Source: Amyelois transitella
Lineage: Eukaryota > Arthropoda > Insecta > Lepidoptera > Pyralidae
Length of the DNA: 64,000 bases
Reading direction: 5' to 3'
Assembly: GCF_032362555.1 (NCBI RefSeq)
Contig: NC_083525.1
Coordinates: forward strand, 3,271,501 to 3,335,500
Shown here piece after piece: positions 26,101-38,500 of this stretch. Both the position numbers and the translations under genes were made by a program. A model generated the notes under the pieces. It made no database searches and was not told where the DNA came from. It was given only the letters and a program-made list of their open reading frames with translations. Position 1 is the stretch's first letter; each line of letters opens with the position of its first letter.

Positions 26101-26364
26101 GTCTAAACTGCTGAACACATTCCTTTAACATTGTCGACATGACGATGAAATTTTTATGAAAATAAGACTTTTTGCCATGGCAAATGGCAACACAACTCGA
26201 AAAAGGCTCGATCAGTCAATGTCATGTCACAACCATCAATCAACGTCTTGGAAACGTCAAACACACAACGTCAAAAATTTTACTGCATGTCTTGTCATTT
26301 TCAATATTTCACAGATTTTTACGCAAAAGTTTTAACTTATTATAAAATTCGTGGTTATTTAAAA
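23140..26364. other. Divergent gap between SPPL3 and MRPL57
   Basis: AT-rich stretch upstream of both genes. It probably holds the SPPL3 5' UTR, perhaps with a non-coding first exon and intron, and the short MRPL57 promoter just before 26365. I see no open frame with codon bias and no clear repeat. A minor transcription-start or enhancer role cannot be judged by eye. Confidence 0.4.
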
Positions 26365-27046
26365 ATGAAAATATCTTCAATCTTGTTCCGGCGTAATTAC
26401 TTGCCAAATGGTCATTTATTTCGAGGTAAAGATCGCTTAGTAAAAAAAGTGGAAACAAAGCATTTGAATCAAATCAAGCAAGATTTCGCTATTGAAGAAC
26501 AGAATATGTTTTATTTGAGATTTCCATATCTTACAGAGGTTAGTAACCCGAATTAATTTTGTGCATAGGAACCCATAGTCTTGTCTTTATGCCTTCCGGA
26601 ATAAATACAAGCTAAACATAAAGACGGCTCTATCATAGAGCTAACAATCTTGAAAAGATTGTTAGGTTAGCTGTCTGTTTAATTCTATGCTGTATTGTTG
26701 TTACAAAAATGTGAAATACCAAAATAGGTAACCTTTTCTATAAGTCCTAAATATAGTAGTTCTGCAATGCTGTTGTCCAACATATATGAACCAAATATTA
26801 TTGTTATGGTTAGTTGAGTTTTAAGATTATTAGAATTTATAGGAATCATACAGTGTTTGAATGTCTTGCCAACAATTTTTATTTTTGTTATTTTAGGCTG
26901 AGAGTGCAGGCCACGCCAAAGCTTTGAAAAAGCAAGAGGAAAGGAAGAGAAAGTTCTCAGAATCGACAAGAAGGATCTTCAAAGAAGATGTCACATTATA
27001 TGAAAGATTCCAACATTTAAGAGTAAATGAGGGTTGGGATAAGTAA
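26365..27046 (+). CDS. MRPL57: Mitochondrial ribosomal protein mL63 (MRP63)
   Basis: Small subunit-protein of the mitochondrial large ribosomal subunit. Two exons, 26365-26538 and 26897-27046, phase 0 junction (TTACAGAG|GTTAGT ... TTTTAG|GCTGAG), 107 residues plus TAA. The protein is basic at the N-terminus (MKISSILFRRNYLPNGHLFR), as expected for a mitochondrial import signal and rRNA contact. It matches the family pattern: FRGKDRLVKK, then EEQNMFYLRFPYLTEAESAGHA (in human, ENHYWLSMPYMT...RGHA), and the C-terminal YERFQHLRVNEGW. An in-frame upstream ATG at 26224 would add 47 residues, but the family length (about 102 in human) and the position of the basic leader favour 26365. Polyadenylation signal AATAAA at 27061-27066. 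Confidence 0.85.
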
Positions 27047-28918
27047 AATTATGAAATGTTAATAAAATGTGTTAGTTTAGATAGTAGGTTATAATTTTCC
27101 AAGCCAGGTCCAGTAAAGGTCTTACCTAGGTAGGCTATTCTGTATGTATTAAAATATTTTAACAAATTAATATCTTATTATTAGCTAAATATCCCTTTTC
27201 ACATAAACCAAACCATAAATAATTTCATGGAACATTGTGGTTTTTCAACAGGAAAAAGACCAAAGGTAATACATAAAAGTTAATTTTCAAATAGTTATTT
27301 ATTTATTTAGCAACATATTATACCATCTGATATAAAATTCATATCACTTCTCCTACTCACATCAATAAGTTACTTTGCATACATTTAATATTTCAAACAA
27401 ACACACACCTAAATAATGATAGTACTTTTTCAAAATACATAAATATACATATTGCTTTATCAACAGAGATTTTAAGTGTTATAATCTATGTTGTTGTTTG
27501 TTCGTTGTTATTGTTATTTATTGAGTCTTTCTCTCAAGAGCTAGGTGTAAAACAGGTGCAACAAGAATTCTTACTGATCAAGTGAAATATAAAGCAAGTT
27601 GAGATTTGTGTAATGAGATACTTACACTACTACATTTTACAATTATTTTATAACACATCACTACCTACTCATTTGTAAATAGTTTGCCTAATATGAATAG
27701 AAACTAAAATATACATATAAAAAGCAAAGAAAATTCACTAATAAAAAGCACTGGTTTGAACAATAAATGGAGTCTAAAATTGGAGTCTTTTGGCTAATCA
27801 TTTCTTACAAATGGGCAATGAGTTTTACTCAATTTAATCTGTTCAAATAAAACTGATTGAGTTTTACAATGAACTCTCAATTTGTTAAATAATATGTAAG
27901 AATTTTGTAAGGTACTGTTTATTTAAATTTCATGACCTATTATTGTAATAAAATTAAAGATTTCTGTTGTATGCATAGGACAGCATCTGTTTTGTTGTAG
28001 TTATCAGGCATTAAATAAAATGAGAACTTATAAGAATTAAAACTAAGCTAGACCTTGGAATGAAGTGATGTACGAGAAAAACAATATAAACAAAACTTAA
28101 ATTATTTAACCATTTAATGGCGTTGACAAGGCATGATGGCAATAAATAAAATATTAAACGCTTTGCGTGGCTTTCCAAGCCAATAATAATGTGGCTGCAA
28201 GTATATTCAATAATAGATTTATATGTAAGTAGTTTTTGATTAGGTGATACCTTGAATCCACAGACTAAACTTGGACTAAACTTATCTGGGGACACCATAG
28301 TGTCCCCACCATGTCGAACGAAACAGCAGCGCGGATGAAAATATTCAAGCAATTAATATTCTATTCTGAAAAATTAATCTATATATACATATTTCATAAT
28401 GTTGGTAGAAAAATGTGAAACAGCTAACATAACAAGTGGTGCCGTTTGTTGTGACATGTGTGAGCGGTGACAAGTATTATAATACTATTGGACTAATTTA
28501 TCACAGCTAATTTTGTGATGACATAATATTATTCCTTTCACAAAAATGTGCTTACGTAATTATCATTCATAAAATAGAACTTCTTATTATACATACCTAG
28601 AAATTCGAGAATAATCTATATTGTCTTTGTTGGTACACATATAGTTTTTTTACATAAACCTTATCATAAGAAAAGCAAATAAACACTTACATTTATCAAT
28701 AAATATAACATTCATAAAGATATTCAACTACAAGTATAAACTTAAGCCAAACATTTGTTGCCGCAATTTTATTATGAGTACTTTAAGATTGTGTAAAAAT
28801 TAAATATGATACAAGTCGAGAACGGGATTTTGAGTAATTGTATATTGAGATTGCATAGTGCATTTTTTTAAACATATACTATACCTTACACAAGCTCATG
28901 TTTTATTTTTATAAAAAA
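27047..28918. other. Convergent gap: MRPL57 3' end and likely AIFM3 3' UTR
   Basis: MRPL57 should terminate soon after the AATAAA at 27061. The remaining 1.8 kb lies downstream of AIFM3 (minus strand) and is AT-rich with several minus-strand AATAAA-like signals, for example near 27297-27310. It is most simply read as a long AIFM3 3' UTR. No coding frame is supported here. Confidence 0.4.
27061..27066 (+). terminator. Polyadenylation signal of MRPL57
   Basis: AATAAA 15 bases after the stop codon; a short 3' UTR is usual for such small genes. Confidence 0.5.
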
Positions 28919-31900
28919 TTAATTAATGGTCTTGGTCCAGCCAAACATATCGTCTTTAAGATCTTTTTTATAAAGAGATTTGCCTTGATATAATAATTCG
29001 GCGAACTGGGATACCACCGGGTCTCTCATACAAGAAGCTACAGCTATAACTTTATCCGACTCATCGAAGAAGAAAACAACGAATTTCAAAGCATCCACAT
29101 CGCCATCCACGAGAATATTTGCCGACTTGCCGCATCCGGCGTAACGAATGGATTTACCGAAGAGCATTGTCCAGAAATATGGAACCGTCCGCAGTGGAGT
29201 ATCTTTTCTCAGTATGTTCAGGGCTGCTACTCTGCCGTGGTACTGTGCTAACCCCACGTGTCCAATACTCATTTGTTTATTCCCGTGCGCGAACACCGGC
29301 GCGTAAGCTATATCACCGCCCGCGTACACATTTTTAATGTTGGTTTCCAGTTTATCATTGACGGTAACCGCACCGTTCGGCTGCAGCTCGATACCGCTAT
29401 CTCCAAGGAAATCAGTATAGAACGTGGTTCCCACGCCCAAAATTAGTATGTCCGCCGCTAGCGTGCACTCGTTGGTCAACACTACAGATTTTAACACTCC
29501 ATTCTCACCATTGCATTTCGCTATTGTTGTATCAAATTCGAATCTGATTCCTTTATCTTCAAAAAGCTTTTGCAAGCTTCTACCTATTTCATGGCCAAAT
29601 ATCTGCCCCAACGGTGCAGTGTCTTTCCCGACTACGGTTACAGATCTTGCTTTGCTGCTGCAGGACGCGGCCGATTCTAATCCGATGAAACTTAATCCGA
29701 GAACAACAACGTCCTTATCATTTTTGTCGCCTAACTTTGTTAAAATGCTTATGGCGTCTTCGTAATTTCTGACAGTAAAGACGTTTTCCAAGTCTATGCC
29801 CGGTACGTCAGGCACGCGAGGTTTGCAGCCCGTGGCTAAATAGAGGGCGCTATATTTAAGTTTTGTCGAATCATTAAGGTATACGAATCTATTTTCGGGG
29901 TCTACTTTGGTTGCTTCCACGCCCTTTATAATTTCGATGTTGGCGTTATCGTAGTATTCGTCCGTTCGTGCCTGTAAAGTTTTTATGTCTGTGACCACGC
30001 CTATTTTGGAGACTTTGATCCTGTCGTAGGGTAAGTAGGGTTCCTTGGCCACGACGGTGATGCGTCCGTTGAAGCCCTCGCTGCGCAGGGTCTCCGCGCA
30101 CGTGGCGCCCGAGGGCCCACCGCCTACGATCACTACGGAGGTGCTCTCGCAGGGCCGCACTGCCCCTATATCTTTGATACGCTTGTTTGTCTGCAAGTCG
30201 CTCACCTTAGCTCGAACCTGGAATAAATAAAAAATTGTTATAATCGTAACGGCATACCATCAACTGCTCTGGTGCCTATTCATCTAGTAGTTTTTAAAAT
30301 TACCATTTTTGACCCGTGGAACACTACAGTGGTTCCCCTAGAACAACTCTTGATATCTGAACCATCCACCTGTAGGGCATCTATGATTTAAAAAATCAGC
30401 GTTTAAATCGCACTCAGCACAATGTATCTACAATATACATAAATATGACTAATTCTTAAGGAAATAATATGTAGCTCATAATCCGTCTAGTATGCATATG
30501 CTTAATATTAAAAGAGGTTTAAATTATATCATTCGAACTGAGGCGGAGATGTCTTCTTCCTCCTGGCTTAAATCCCGGTTGCATCCTCACCACGCTCCAG
30601 AGGAGCTCAGGGTATGCTTTTGCCTTTTACACAGCCGAGGTGGGATTCGAACCTGTGCCTTTTTGCGCCACACGCACGTGTTAGTGAAGCGTAGATTTAA
30701 TAATAAATAAAAAACCTTTACATATTATTACATAGACGGCAAGGTTACTAATTTACTTAGTATCAATCAAGTCGACGTACATATTTTAGCTAAGATTGTC
30801 CTCAATACTTTTGTTCCACTCAAGGTTTTTGTCATGGTCGTTCATGTCATAGTTTCGATAAAAATATGTAGAACAAGTACGTATTTACTCTCGTAGGTAT
30901 ACTTACATATATGTAAGTATTCTTGACAATGCAATAGTGACATAATAACGCTGACCCATAAAACATATTCAGATCAGTCAGTGTTAAAACTAAATTCTAA
31001 GCTTGAACAGACAAACTACCCAACTAAAATATAAATACAAAAATGGCACTGGGTACCTATGTGTTTGTAAACTATTCGCTTTGCGTAGCTACTTCATCAA
31101 TCTTTGTATTTCTCATGTCTACTTAGTAGACGTTAAAAAAGAAAGATATCTTACTTTCATGCCGGCTGTTTCGTGCCTTGTAGTTTCCGGCACTTAAGAA
31201 GAGAACCACTCCATATTTTTCCATGGATGTCGTAAAAGACGAATAAGGGATAGGCGTTTAAACTTGGAATTACTCTTGTAGGAGAAGGGCTAAAAACCTC
31301 TTCGTCTTCCTCCTGGCTTTAGTCCCGGTTGCATCCTCACCACTCTAAGGATGGAGGCCGGGGTATGCCTTTGACAATGGACCCTGGATTGGGTGAGTAA
31401 GGTTTTTACACGAAGTGACTCCCACCTGACTTCCGTAACCTTTGCAGGGGAACCTAATTATTGGATTGATCATGGTTACACATCCAGTTGCCTGAATGCG
31501 CAGGTTTCCTCACGATGTTTTCCCTCACTGTAAGAACATCAGTAAGTATTCAAACGAATGTACATAACTTCGAAAATAATCATTGGTACATGGCCGAGAT
31601 GGAATTTGAACCTGTGTACTCCTGAACGTGGCATATCAGTTTTTTCAAGACTGTTATGTTATGTTAGCTCCGTCTATCTCGCAAGACGTGACTATATGTA
31701 GTATATGTACAAATACTGTTACCGTTGGATTTGCGATAAATGACTTTGTACGCAAGATAGTCATAGATAATAAGTTATGAATGTGGATGAAGCAAAGGAA
31801 ATGTGCAGAGATCGTGGCAAGTGGTAAGAGGTAGTCTCTGCCTACCCCTCCGGGAAAGAAGCGTGATTTTATGTATGTATGTATGTACGCAAGATGAGCC

Positions 31901-34736
31901 AATTTTTAAATAAGAATTACGTAATACCCTATTCATATCGAAGAAGTATAACCTACTGGTCATTAGAGACTACTTTTTTACAATACTGACTCATGGTGAC
32001 CATGTAGGTTTACAATAAAAACACGTACTTATTAGTACGTGGGTAAAAATTATGTATAGTTTTACAATCGGTCAAGGCGATTCAAGGTCGTCAGCTTACG
32101 ACTTCGTAGTATCTGGCACAGTTTGTTCAAGTTAACTGAATATTAAGGGCAAGATCTGCACGAAGTAATAGAACTAGAACATTTATTACCTAGATAAATG
32201 TTCATTGTGAAGTGAAAACTGGAAACAGATTTCAGATAGAATTTACACAGGCGGTCAGAGACAGCGTTGATGATGAAAAAAACTATATAAAACCAAACCG
32301 ACAATTCTTGGAAAAAAAAAACAATGATTCGCGAGAAAGCTAAACTTAATATTTTAAATGCGAATGCCATCTGTTTCATATCATAAGAACTGAACCGATT
32401 TTCAGCAAATGTTAAACATAGGGTACAAATTTTTGCGTCATAGTTGCGTGTAAAAGCTCCGAAGGGATATAAGAAAAAAGTATCTATAAAGACTTTCATG
32501 ACACAGACAGCCAAAACAACAAATATCGGCTTTGATGCAAGACCTCACCTAGCAAAATAGCTATACCCGCATTATACGAGACGAGTACGTCATTCCGACT
32601 GCATGAAATTAGAATGCAGCTGTATCAACGGCATCTTTATCTTCATAGTCTTTATATGTAGACTTTCGCTTGCAAGGAGGAAAGACGATGCAGGATTGCA
32701 GAGACGTGCACGGCATACTTTTAGACTTATTATAGGTTCAAAAGTGTGGGTTCAATGCATTTATCTTACGTAACATTGAGGAAAAATTAAAGTTTCACGG
32801 CATGAGAGCAGTTTGTATTTTTGCTCCTCGAGAGGAAAAAGAAACTCCTGTGAATGTCTGTTTCACATTATTTCCGAATTTTCACATTAAAAGTTACTCT
32901 AATCTTTCACATAACTCGTAAAAGCATAAACCCTTTAATTCTGAATTTTCTTATCTCTCTTGTCATTATACTCTAAATATATTTAAATATCTGTCAGCAC
33001 GTAAACCGTCGTCTAAGTGTTTAATCTAAACATAGCGTGAAGACAAATCCGCCATTACTCAGAATGTGACTCAAATGCAAGGTGACTCAAAAATTACCTC
33101 AACGTCAACATTGATTGTGGCATATTATATACATACAGAGTAAGGATAATGCAAAGTAGAACTACTAAACGTAATATTGTCTGTTCTAACACAAAATCTA
33201 AACTTGTTATACACTAAAACCTTCCTCAGAAGTTACTCTATCTGTTAAAAACTGTATGTAAATCCGTTCAGTACTATTGCGGTTGTTGTTTCTTAATATG
33301 TAGTGCATTAATTATACCTGACTGATGTCTCTTTAATTTATGATGAAGTTATGATTATGATGTAAGAAGGAGATAGAGGTTGACAGGTAATAACAGTGTG
33401 GCATTAAACTTCCACTTTCCTTAAATAAAATGGCGCTCAACAGTTACATGAATGTATAGGTTTCCTCATTCTATATCAACACTAGCTATGCCGGCGACTT
33501 CGTCCGCGTGGAATAGTTATTTTGGGCATCATTGATGCCCTTAAGTATGAATAATTTTCCCTGTTTTTTTTTCATATTTTCCATTACTTCTTCACTCGTA
33601 AAAGTTGTAGTGTAATGTTATATAGCCTTAAGCCTTCCTCGATAAATGGTCTATTCAACATTAAAGATTTTTTCAATTCTAACCAGTAGGGTAGGGCCTG
33701 AGATAAGCGTGTTCAAACAAACAAACAAAGTCTTCAGCTTCAGCACCATAATATTGGTAAAGATAAGAGCATCTTTGACCTTTTAAATTCATAAATCAGT
33801 TTATGCAGTCTCTGTTCAAAAAACCTGATAATGGACATGCTTCTAAAACCTGGGTTCAAAGGACTAGGAAAATAAAATAGATACTCACTTTGACTTGCCC
33901 TTTTTCAGTAACAGTAACTTGATAGCATGGCAGTGAATCAAACCCAGGAAAATCTTCAATATCTCCAGTTTTGATGTTAAAGCAGGCTCCGTGCCACTGG
34001 CAGCGAATTCTGCCATCGCCCAAAGCTCCAGAAACTAATGGTGCTCCATAGTGTGTACATTTTGTACCCAATGCACTAAATTCGCCTTTCTGCTTGACTA
34101 GAAGTACTTTCCCATCTTCACCAATGTCAAAAACTTTCATTTCATTGTCTTTGAGATCACCTTCATTGCAGACTACTGACTCCACATATTGAATATTAGA
34201 GTCCATTCTGGATATTGTTCCTGCTGTGAAGAGAAAAACATGTTTAACTTTTTTACACAATTGTATAAGAATCTCAAAATTAAAAGTGCTAAACAATTTC
34301 GATGGAATTTCACACATATATGTAAAGACTACACTTTTTAAAGTAACATAAGTTATGTTTCAACCTAGAAAGTTTACTAGGAAATACCTGTACAAAAATA
34401 AACTGTTTTCATGTTATTTTTTGTAAATAATAAAACAGTTATAACGAGTGCTTGGATGTAATTAATGAATGTTATTTATTGTCACTAATTACTTTGGTCC
34501 TGAATAATTATTTTAATTATTTATTGATGTGTGAACCTATAGGTTCTGCGGCGGTCCTGAATATGTCGAGCAATTATATTATGCTTCCAAATTGAGGCCA
34601 AATATACCTATGTTAACAAAATAAATTATTTTACTAAATGAGTAGTTTTTAATTGATACTTACGTTTTCCACAAACATCTTTGTCTTTGTTTTGACCACT
34701 ATTAGGAGAATATGATCTTGAAAATGAACTACCCAT
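28919..34736 (-). CDS. AIFM3: AIFM3-type Rieske [2Fe-2S]/FAD pyridine nucleotide-disulphide oxidoreductase
   Basis: Apoptosis-inducing-factor-like flavoprotein with an N-terminal Rieske domain; mammalian AIFM3 (AIFL) is linked to mitochondria-dependent cell death, and its substrate is unknown. Three coding exons, minus strand: 34664-34736, 33889-34223, 28919-30217; 1707 bases, 568 residues. The N-terminus MGSSFSRS fits the MGxxxS N-myristoylation pattern. The Rieske ligands are seen as CTH (residues 80-82) and CQWH (99-102). The FAD-binding loop GGGPSG is at 168-173. The second dinucleotide motif is GLSFIG (310-315), with Ser for the usual middle Gly. A third FAD block is NVYAGGDIA. The C-terminal domain has VPYFWTMLFGKSIRYAGCGK. 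Exon 1 joins exon 2 as AAAC|CA (Pro), consistent with the frame. The 3.7-kb intron 2 is full of repeats. The gene diverges from OSBP, which starts 0.83 kb away. Confidence 0.95.
31200..31660 (+). repeat. Family A fragment joined to SINE-like family B
   Basis: The start (CATGGATGTCGTAAAAGACG) is a family A piece; from about 31300 a fairly complete family B copy follows (TCCTCCTGGCTTTAGTCCCG to CACGATGTTTTCCCTCACTG and beyond). In AIFM3 intron 2. Confidence 0.65.
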
Positions 34737-35563
34737 TTTTAACACTGGTCCTACAAGTAAAAAAAAGTTAATAAACTTAAAATCTATCTATGATTATAAA
34801 TAAAGCGCCTATCAGTAATCAGTAATTCATGGAACACACAATTAACTTTAATTAACGTACCAGATAAATATAAGAATAAAAATAGTTGTTCAAAGCTTAT
34901 GAAAACTATGTAATGAAAGGGAAAGGATTCACCTTGAGCAATTACTCGCTTTACAAATCCGTAACTCAAAATGCCTGTTTTACGAATGACCACAACCATG
35001 TTTTTTTTTGCTACACAAATTCCATTCAAATTCTTGTGACGTTGACAAGACAATTTGAGTGTCAATAAACTGTCAACGTCAAGCAAAGTATTTTTACGCC
35101 CCGCTGACGAAGATATCAATCGCGAATTGTAGGGCATGATAACAGACATGAAACCATAGATTTAAAAACATTCATGCAACTTAAACATGAGACCATTGAT
35201 AATTAAGTAGACACTCAAAGCATCATGACACAATTTAAAAACTTTGAAAGCATTGTCTCATGTCACTTCTCTTTTTAAGCTGAAAAAAGCAGACTAAGAA
35301 CATGTTACCTTTCATGGAATGTGACTGTTTATTCACGAAGTTCGATGTCACGGTGTCTTTAAAAGACTTACTTCATAGCTCTGCTGGTATCAATGTCAGA
35401 TGCCATGTCACGTGTCAGTCTCCAAGTCAAATTTGGAAACTTTTCTATCGTGAAAATAGCGTGTAATTTTTTTACCAATTGATAATGGTGGTAGTCGACG
35501 TACGTGGCTGATAGTAACTTATATTATGGTTTTTTCATTAGTTTCTGCTATATAATTATAAAA
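34737..35563. promoter_or_regulatory. Divergent promoter region of AIFM3 and OSBP
   Basis: The start codons of the two genes are 828 bases apart and point away from each other. An E-box CACGTG at 35409-35414 is directly followed by TCAGTC at 35415-35420, which resembles the arthropod initiator TCAGT. It lies about 145 bases before the OSBP ATG and is a candidate start site. No TATA box at a matching distance is evident. Confidence 0.4.
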
Positions 35564-38500
35564 ATGTCCGACGCAATTGTGCCTAAGGGTCAGCCGATTC
35601 CAGGCGACCCAGAGAAGAAAGGGTGGCTTTTTAAATGGACCAATTACTTGAAGGGTTACCAACGAAGATGGTTCGTTCTTTCAAATGGATCGTTATCTTA
35701 TTACAGGTAAATACAAGTTGTTGTTTGCTTTAATATTTTGATATTTTGTCATCTCATAAACTCATTAAAATCTGAGGCTCATTTTCCCTACATAATACTG
35801 CATCGATTTTCTTGAACGATAGATTCGCTATGACGCAGCGATGTTTTCCTATTAATAAGTGGTGCTGAGGTTCTAACTGGAATCATACTGCCTTGAAACC
35901 CCTTTATTACACCAAGCTCTTAAGATAACTAGAAAATGTATTTTATATTACACTATATGAATGTATTTATAATCAAACTAAACAATGACATAATATCTCC
36001 TACAGATATCACAATTTGCATTTTTAATAATAAGATATGATATTTTTTTAAATCTATTGCATTGCAGTGTAGGTAATTATGTGATTATTTTATGTGTATG
36101 TCATATCTAATTCTAAGTCATACTTGTAGATAATATCTGGTACCTGCTTATATTATTACAGTAACAAAGTAAAGGAAATAATTCTTTATCTTACAAGTCT
36201 TTCCATACTGGTCTGTAAATCTGGTAGTGAAAAAAATACATAATGTAAGTCAATCAATGAAAAGGCTAACAATCTTAAAATTCTTTTATAGGCTTGGCTT
36301 ATAAAGATGTGATTATATGTAACTAGTCCTTCATTTGAATAGTAGGGGGCCTCTATTCTATCTGCAACTCATAGTATAAAACAAATACAGAATGATGAGT
36401 TCAGTGTTCATAATTGGGTGTAATAAACAGTCTTCAAGGTTGAATCATTAGATAGTAAATGTGAAATTCTAATTGACACTTGCACATGGGGCAGGTGGTA
36501 GACATTGTATGTTCTTGTTTGCCTTTTCTAAAATTAACAACAACCATGGATATGCAATTTGAGCATCAGCAGTTAAGGCTTGAAATCTTGTTTGGTCTTG
36601 TTTAGACTTGAAAGTTACTGCCGAGGTTAGAAGCCCAGTTTTTTAATAGTGATTCCATTTAAAACACATATTGTTATCTCATTGGCTAAATTATGTATGT
36701 ATGAATTATCAAATTTAATGTTTGTTAAAGCACTAAATAAATCTTAGACATTTTTAATGAACACAGAATACTTTATTAATTGATCTTATAAACCATTTCA
36801 TGAACTACATATTTTGAATAACAAAAAATAAATATATTTTTAAACATCAGTGTCATTAAACTTTTTACATATTTAATATTGTAACAAGGAGGTCACACTG
36901 AACAATGTTTGATAAGGGGCCATTCAAGTATTACATAAGCACTATGGGGGGGGGTCTTTGTTTTGTTTATTTTGGATTACATTGGAGGTAGGGGAGTCTA
37001 GATGATGATTACGTCATCTGTAGTTATTTACTTTTTTCCACAAATGGCAACCCTCACATTGTCTATGCATGAAGGCATTTTTTCGGGAATTCCCGCTAAA
37101 GTTGATGTTCGCTTTAGAATCGATTCGGGGAATTACCGCACTCTGTTCACTTGTTAAAATTTCTTCTGTCAGTGTATTGTTTTGTTCGGATACTAGCAAA
37201 GCAACTCAGCATTGGTGTTACTGTTGATTCCATTAGCCAAAGTTAAATGTTTTATTGAGGCTATCAAGTCGAACATGCAAAAAAGTCTTTATCATGCATT
37301 AAGTAAGTCACTAAATCGTCACATCGAGATGATCCTTAAAAATGAAACACGCACACTGATAAGAAAGTTAGATCTGTAATGTTCGCTGATCGGCTGATCG
37401 TTGTGCAAATTAACTGATGTGCATTATTCAAAATCCTGGTTAGTGCCATGTGGTGCCTGGCACTTATTAAACACGTATCTTTGATAGTGGTTTTGTATAG
37501 CATTTAACTATATTAGTTACTAGCGACCCGCCCCGGCTTCGCACGGGTGCAAAATTATAAATGTTATTATACATAAAAACCTTCCTCTTGAATCACTCTA
37601 CCTGTTACAAAAAACCGCATCAAAATCCGTTGCGTAATTTTAAAGATTTAAGCATACAGACAAACAGAATAAAATAATAATAGACTTTGTTTTATACTAT
37701 GTAGTGATTCAACGTTAGACCTTGTGACCCCTTAACAGTGCAACTTAGCAAAGTTTGTTAAGTTGGACTGTTGACCACATATTATGTGTCTACATACATA
37801 CATACATAAACTCACGCCTCTTTCCCGGAGGGGTAGGCAGAGACTACCTCTTTCCACTTGCCACGATCCCTGCATACTTCCTTTGCTTCATCCACATTCA
37901 TAACTCTCTTCATGCAAGCTCGGCGGTTTCGGGCACTTTTGACCTGACCCTTCACCAGGACGTCCTTAATTTGATCAAGATATGTTCGTCTAGGTCTTCC
38001 CACCCCGACCTTTCCCTCCACACTCTCCTTGTATATCTGCTTAGTCAACCTGTTTTCATTCATCCTCTCCACATGACCGAACCATCTCAACATACCCTTT
38101 TCTATTCCTGTAACTACATCTTCTTTCACATCACAACATTCCCTTATCACGCTGTTCGCTGTAAGTTGTCTAATACATTTAATTTCATTGTTTCAGGAAC
38201 CAAGCGGAGATGGTGCACACCTGCCGCGGCATGATCTCCCTTCTCGGCGCGCTGATCCACACCGCGGACTCGTGCACCTTCGTGATCAGCAACGGCGGCA
38301 CTCAGACCTTCCACATCCGCGCGCACGACGAGGTGGAACGCCAGAGCTGGGTCACTGCCCTCGAGCTCGCGAAGGCGAAAGCTATGTTAGTGTTAGTCCG
38401 ACATTTGTATCAGGTGCTGGTTGAGGGCCGCTTGCACTTACAATTTTCTAAAAACTTTTCTTCCTGCTTTACAACACAATGTTAGTGGATACTATTACTA

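Noticed and set aside
26224-26364. Upstream in-frame ATG for MRPL57
   Set aside because: It would add 47 residues not found in the family; the ATG at 26365 is followed by a basic leader and gives the expected length.
34784-35149. 121-codon minus-strand frame upstream of AIFM3
   Set aside because: No family resemblance, lies in the divergent promoter region, and the AIFM3 model already has a complete start exon at 34736.
36900-37200. G-rich stretch and 61-codon frame in OSBP intron 1
   Set aside because: Resembles a fragment of an interspersed repeat (GGGGCCATTCAAGTATTACA start), but I saw no second copy or clear ends in the window, so I did not call it.
37812-38150. 112-codon minus-strand frame as a host gene
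   Set aside because: The sequence is the C-terminal end of a LINE polyprotein, with several decayed copies elsewhere in the window and a TATG/CATA tail.
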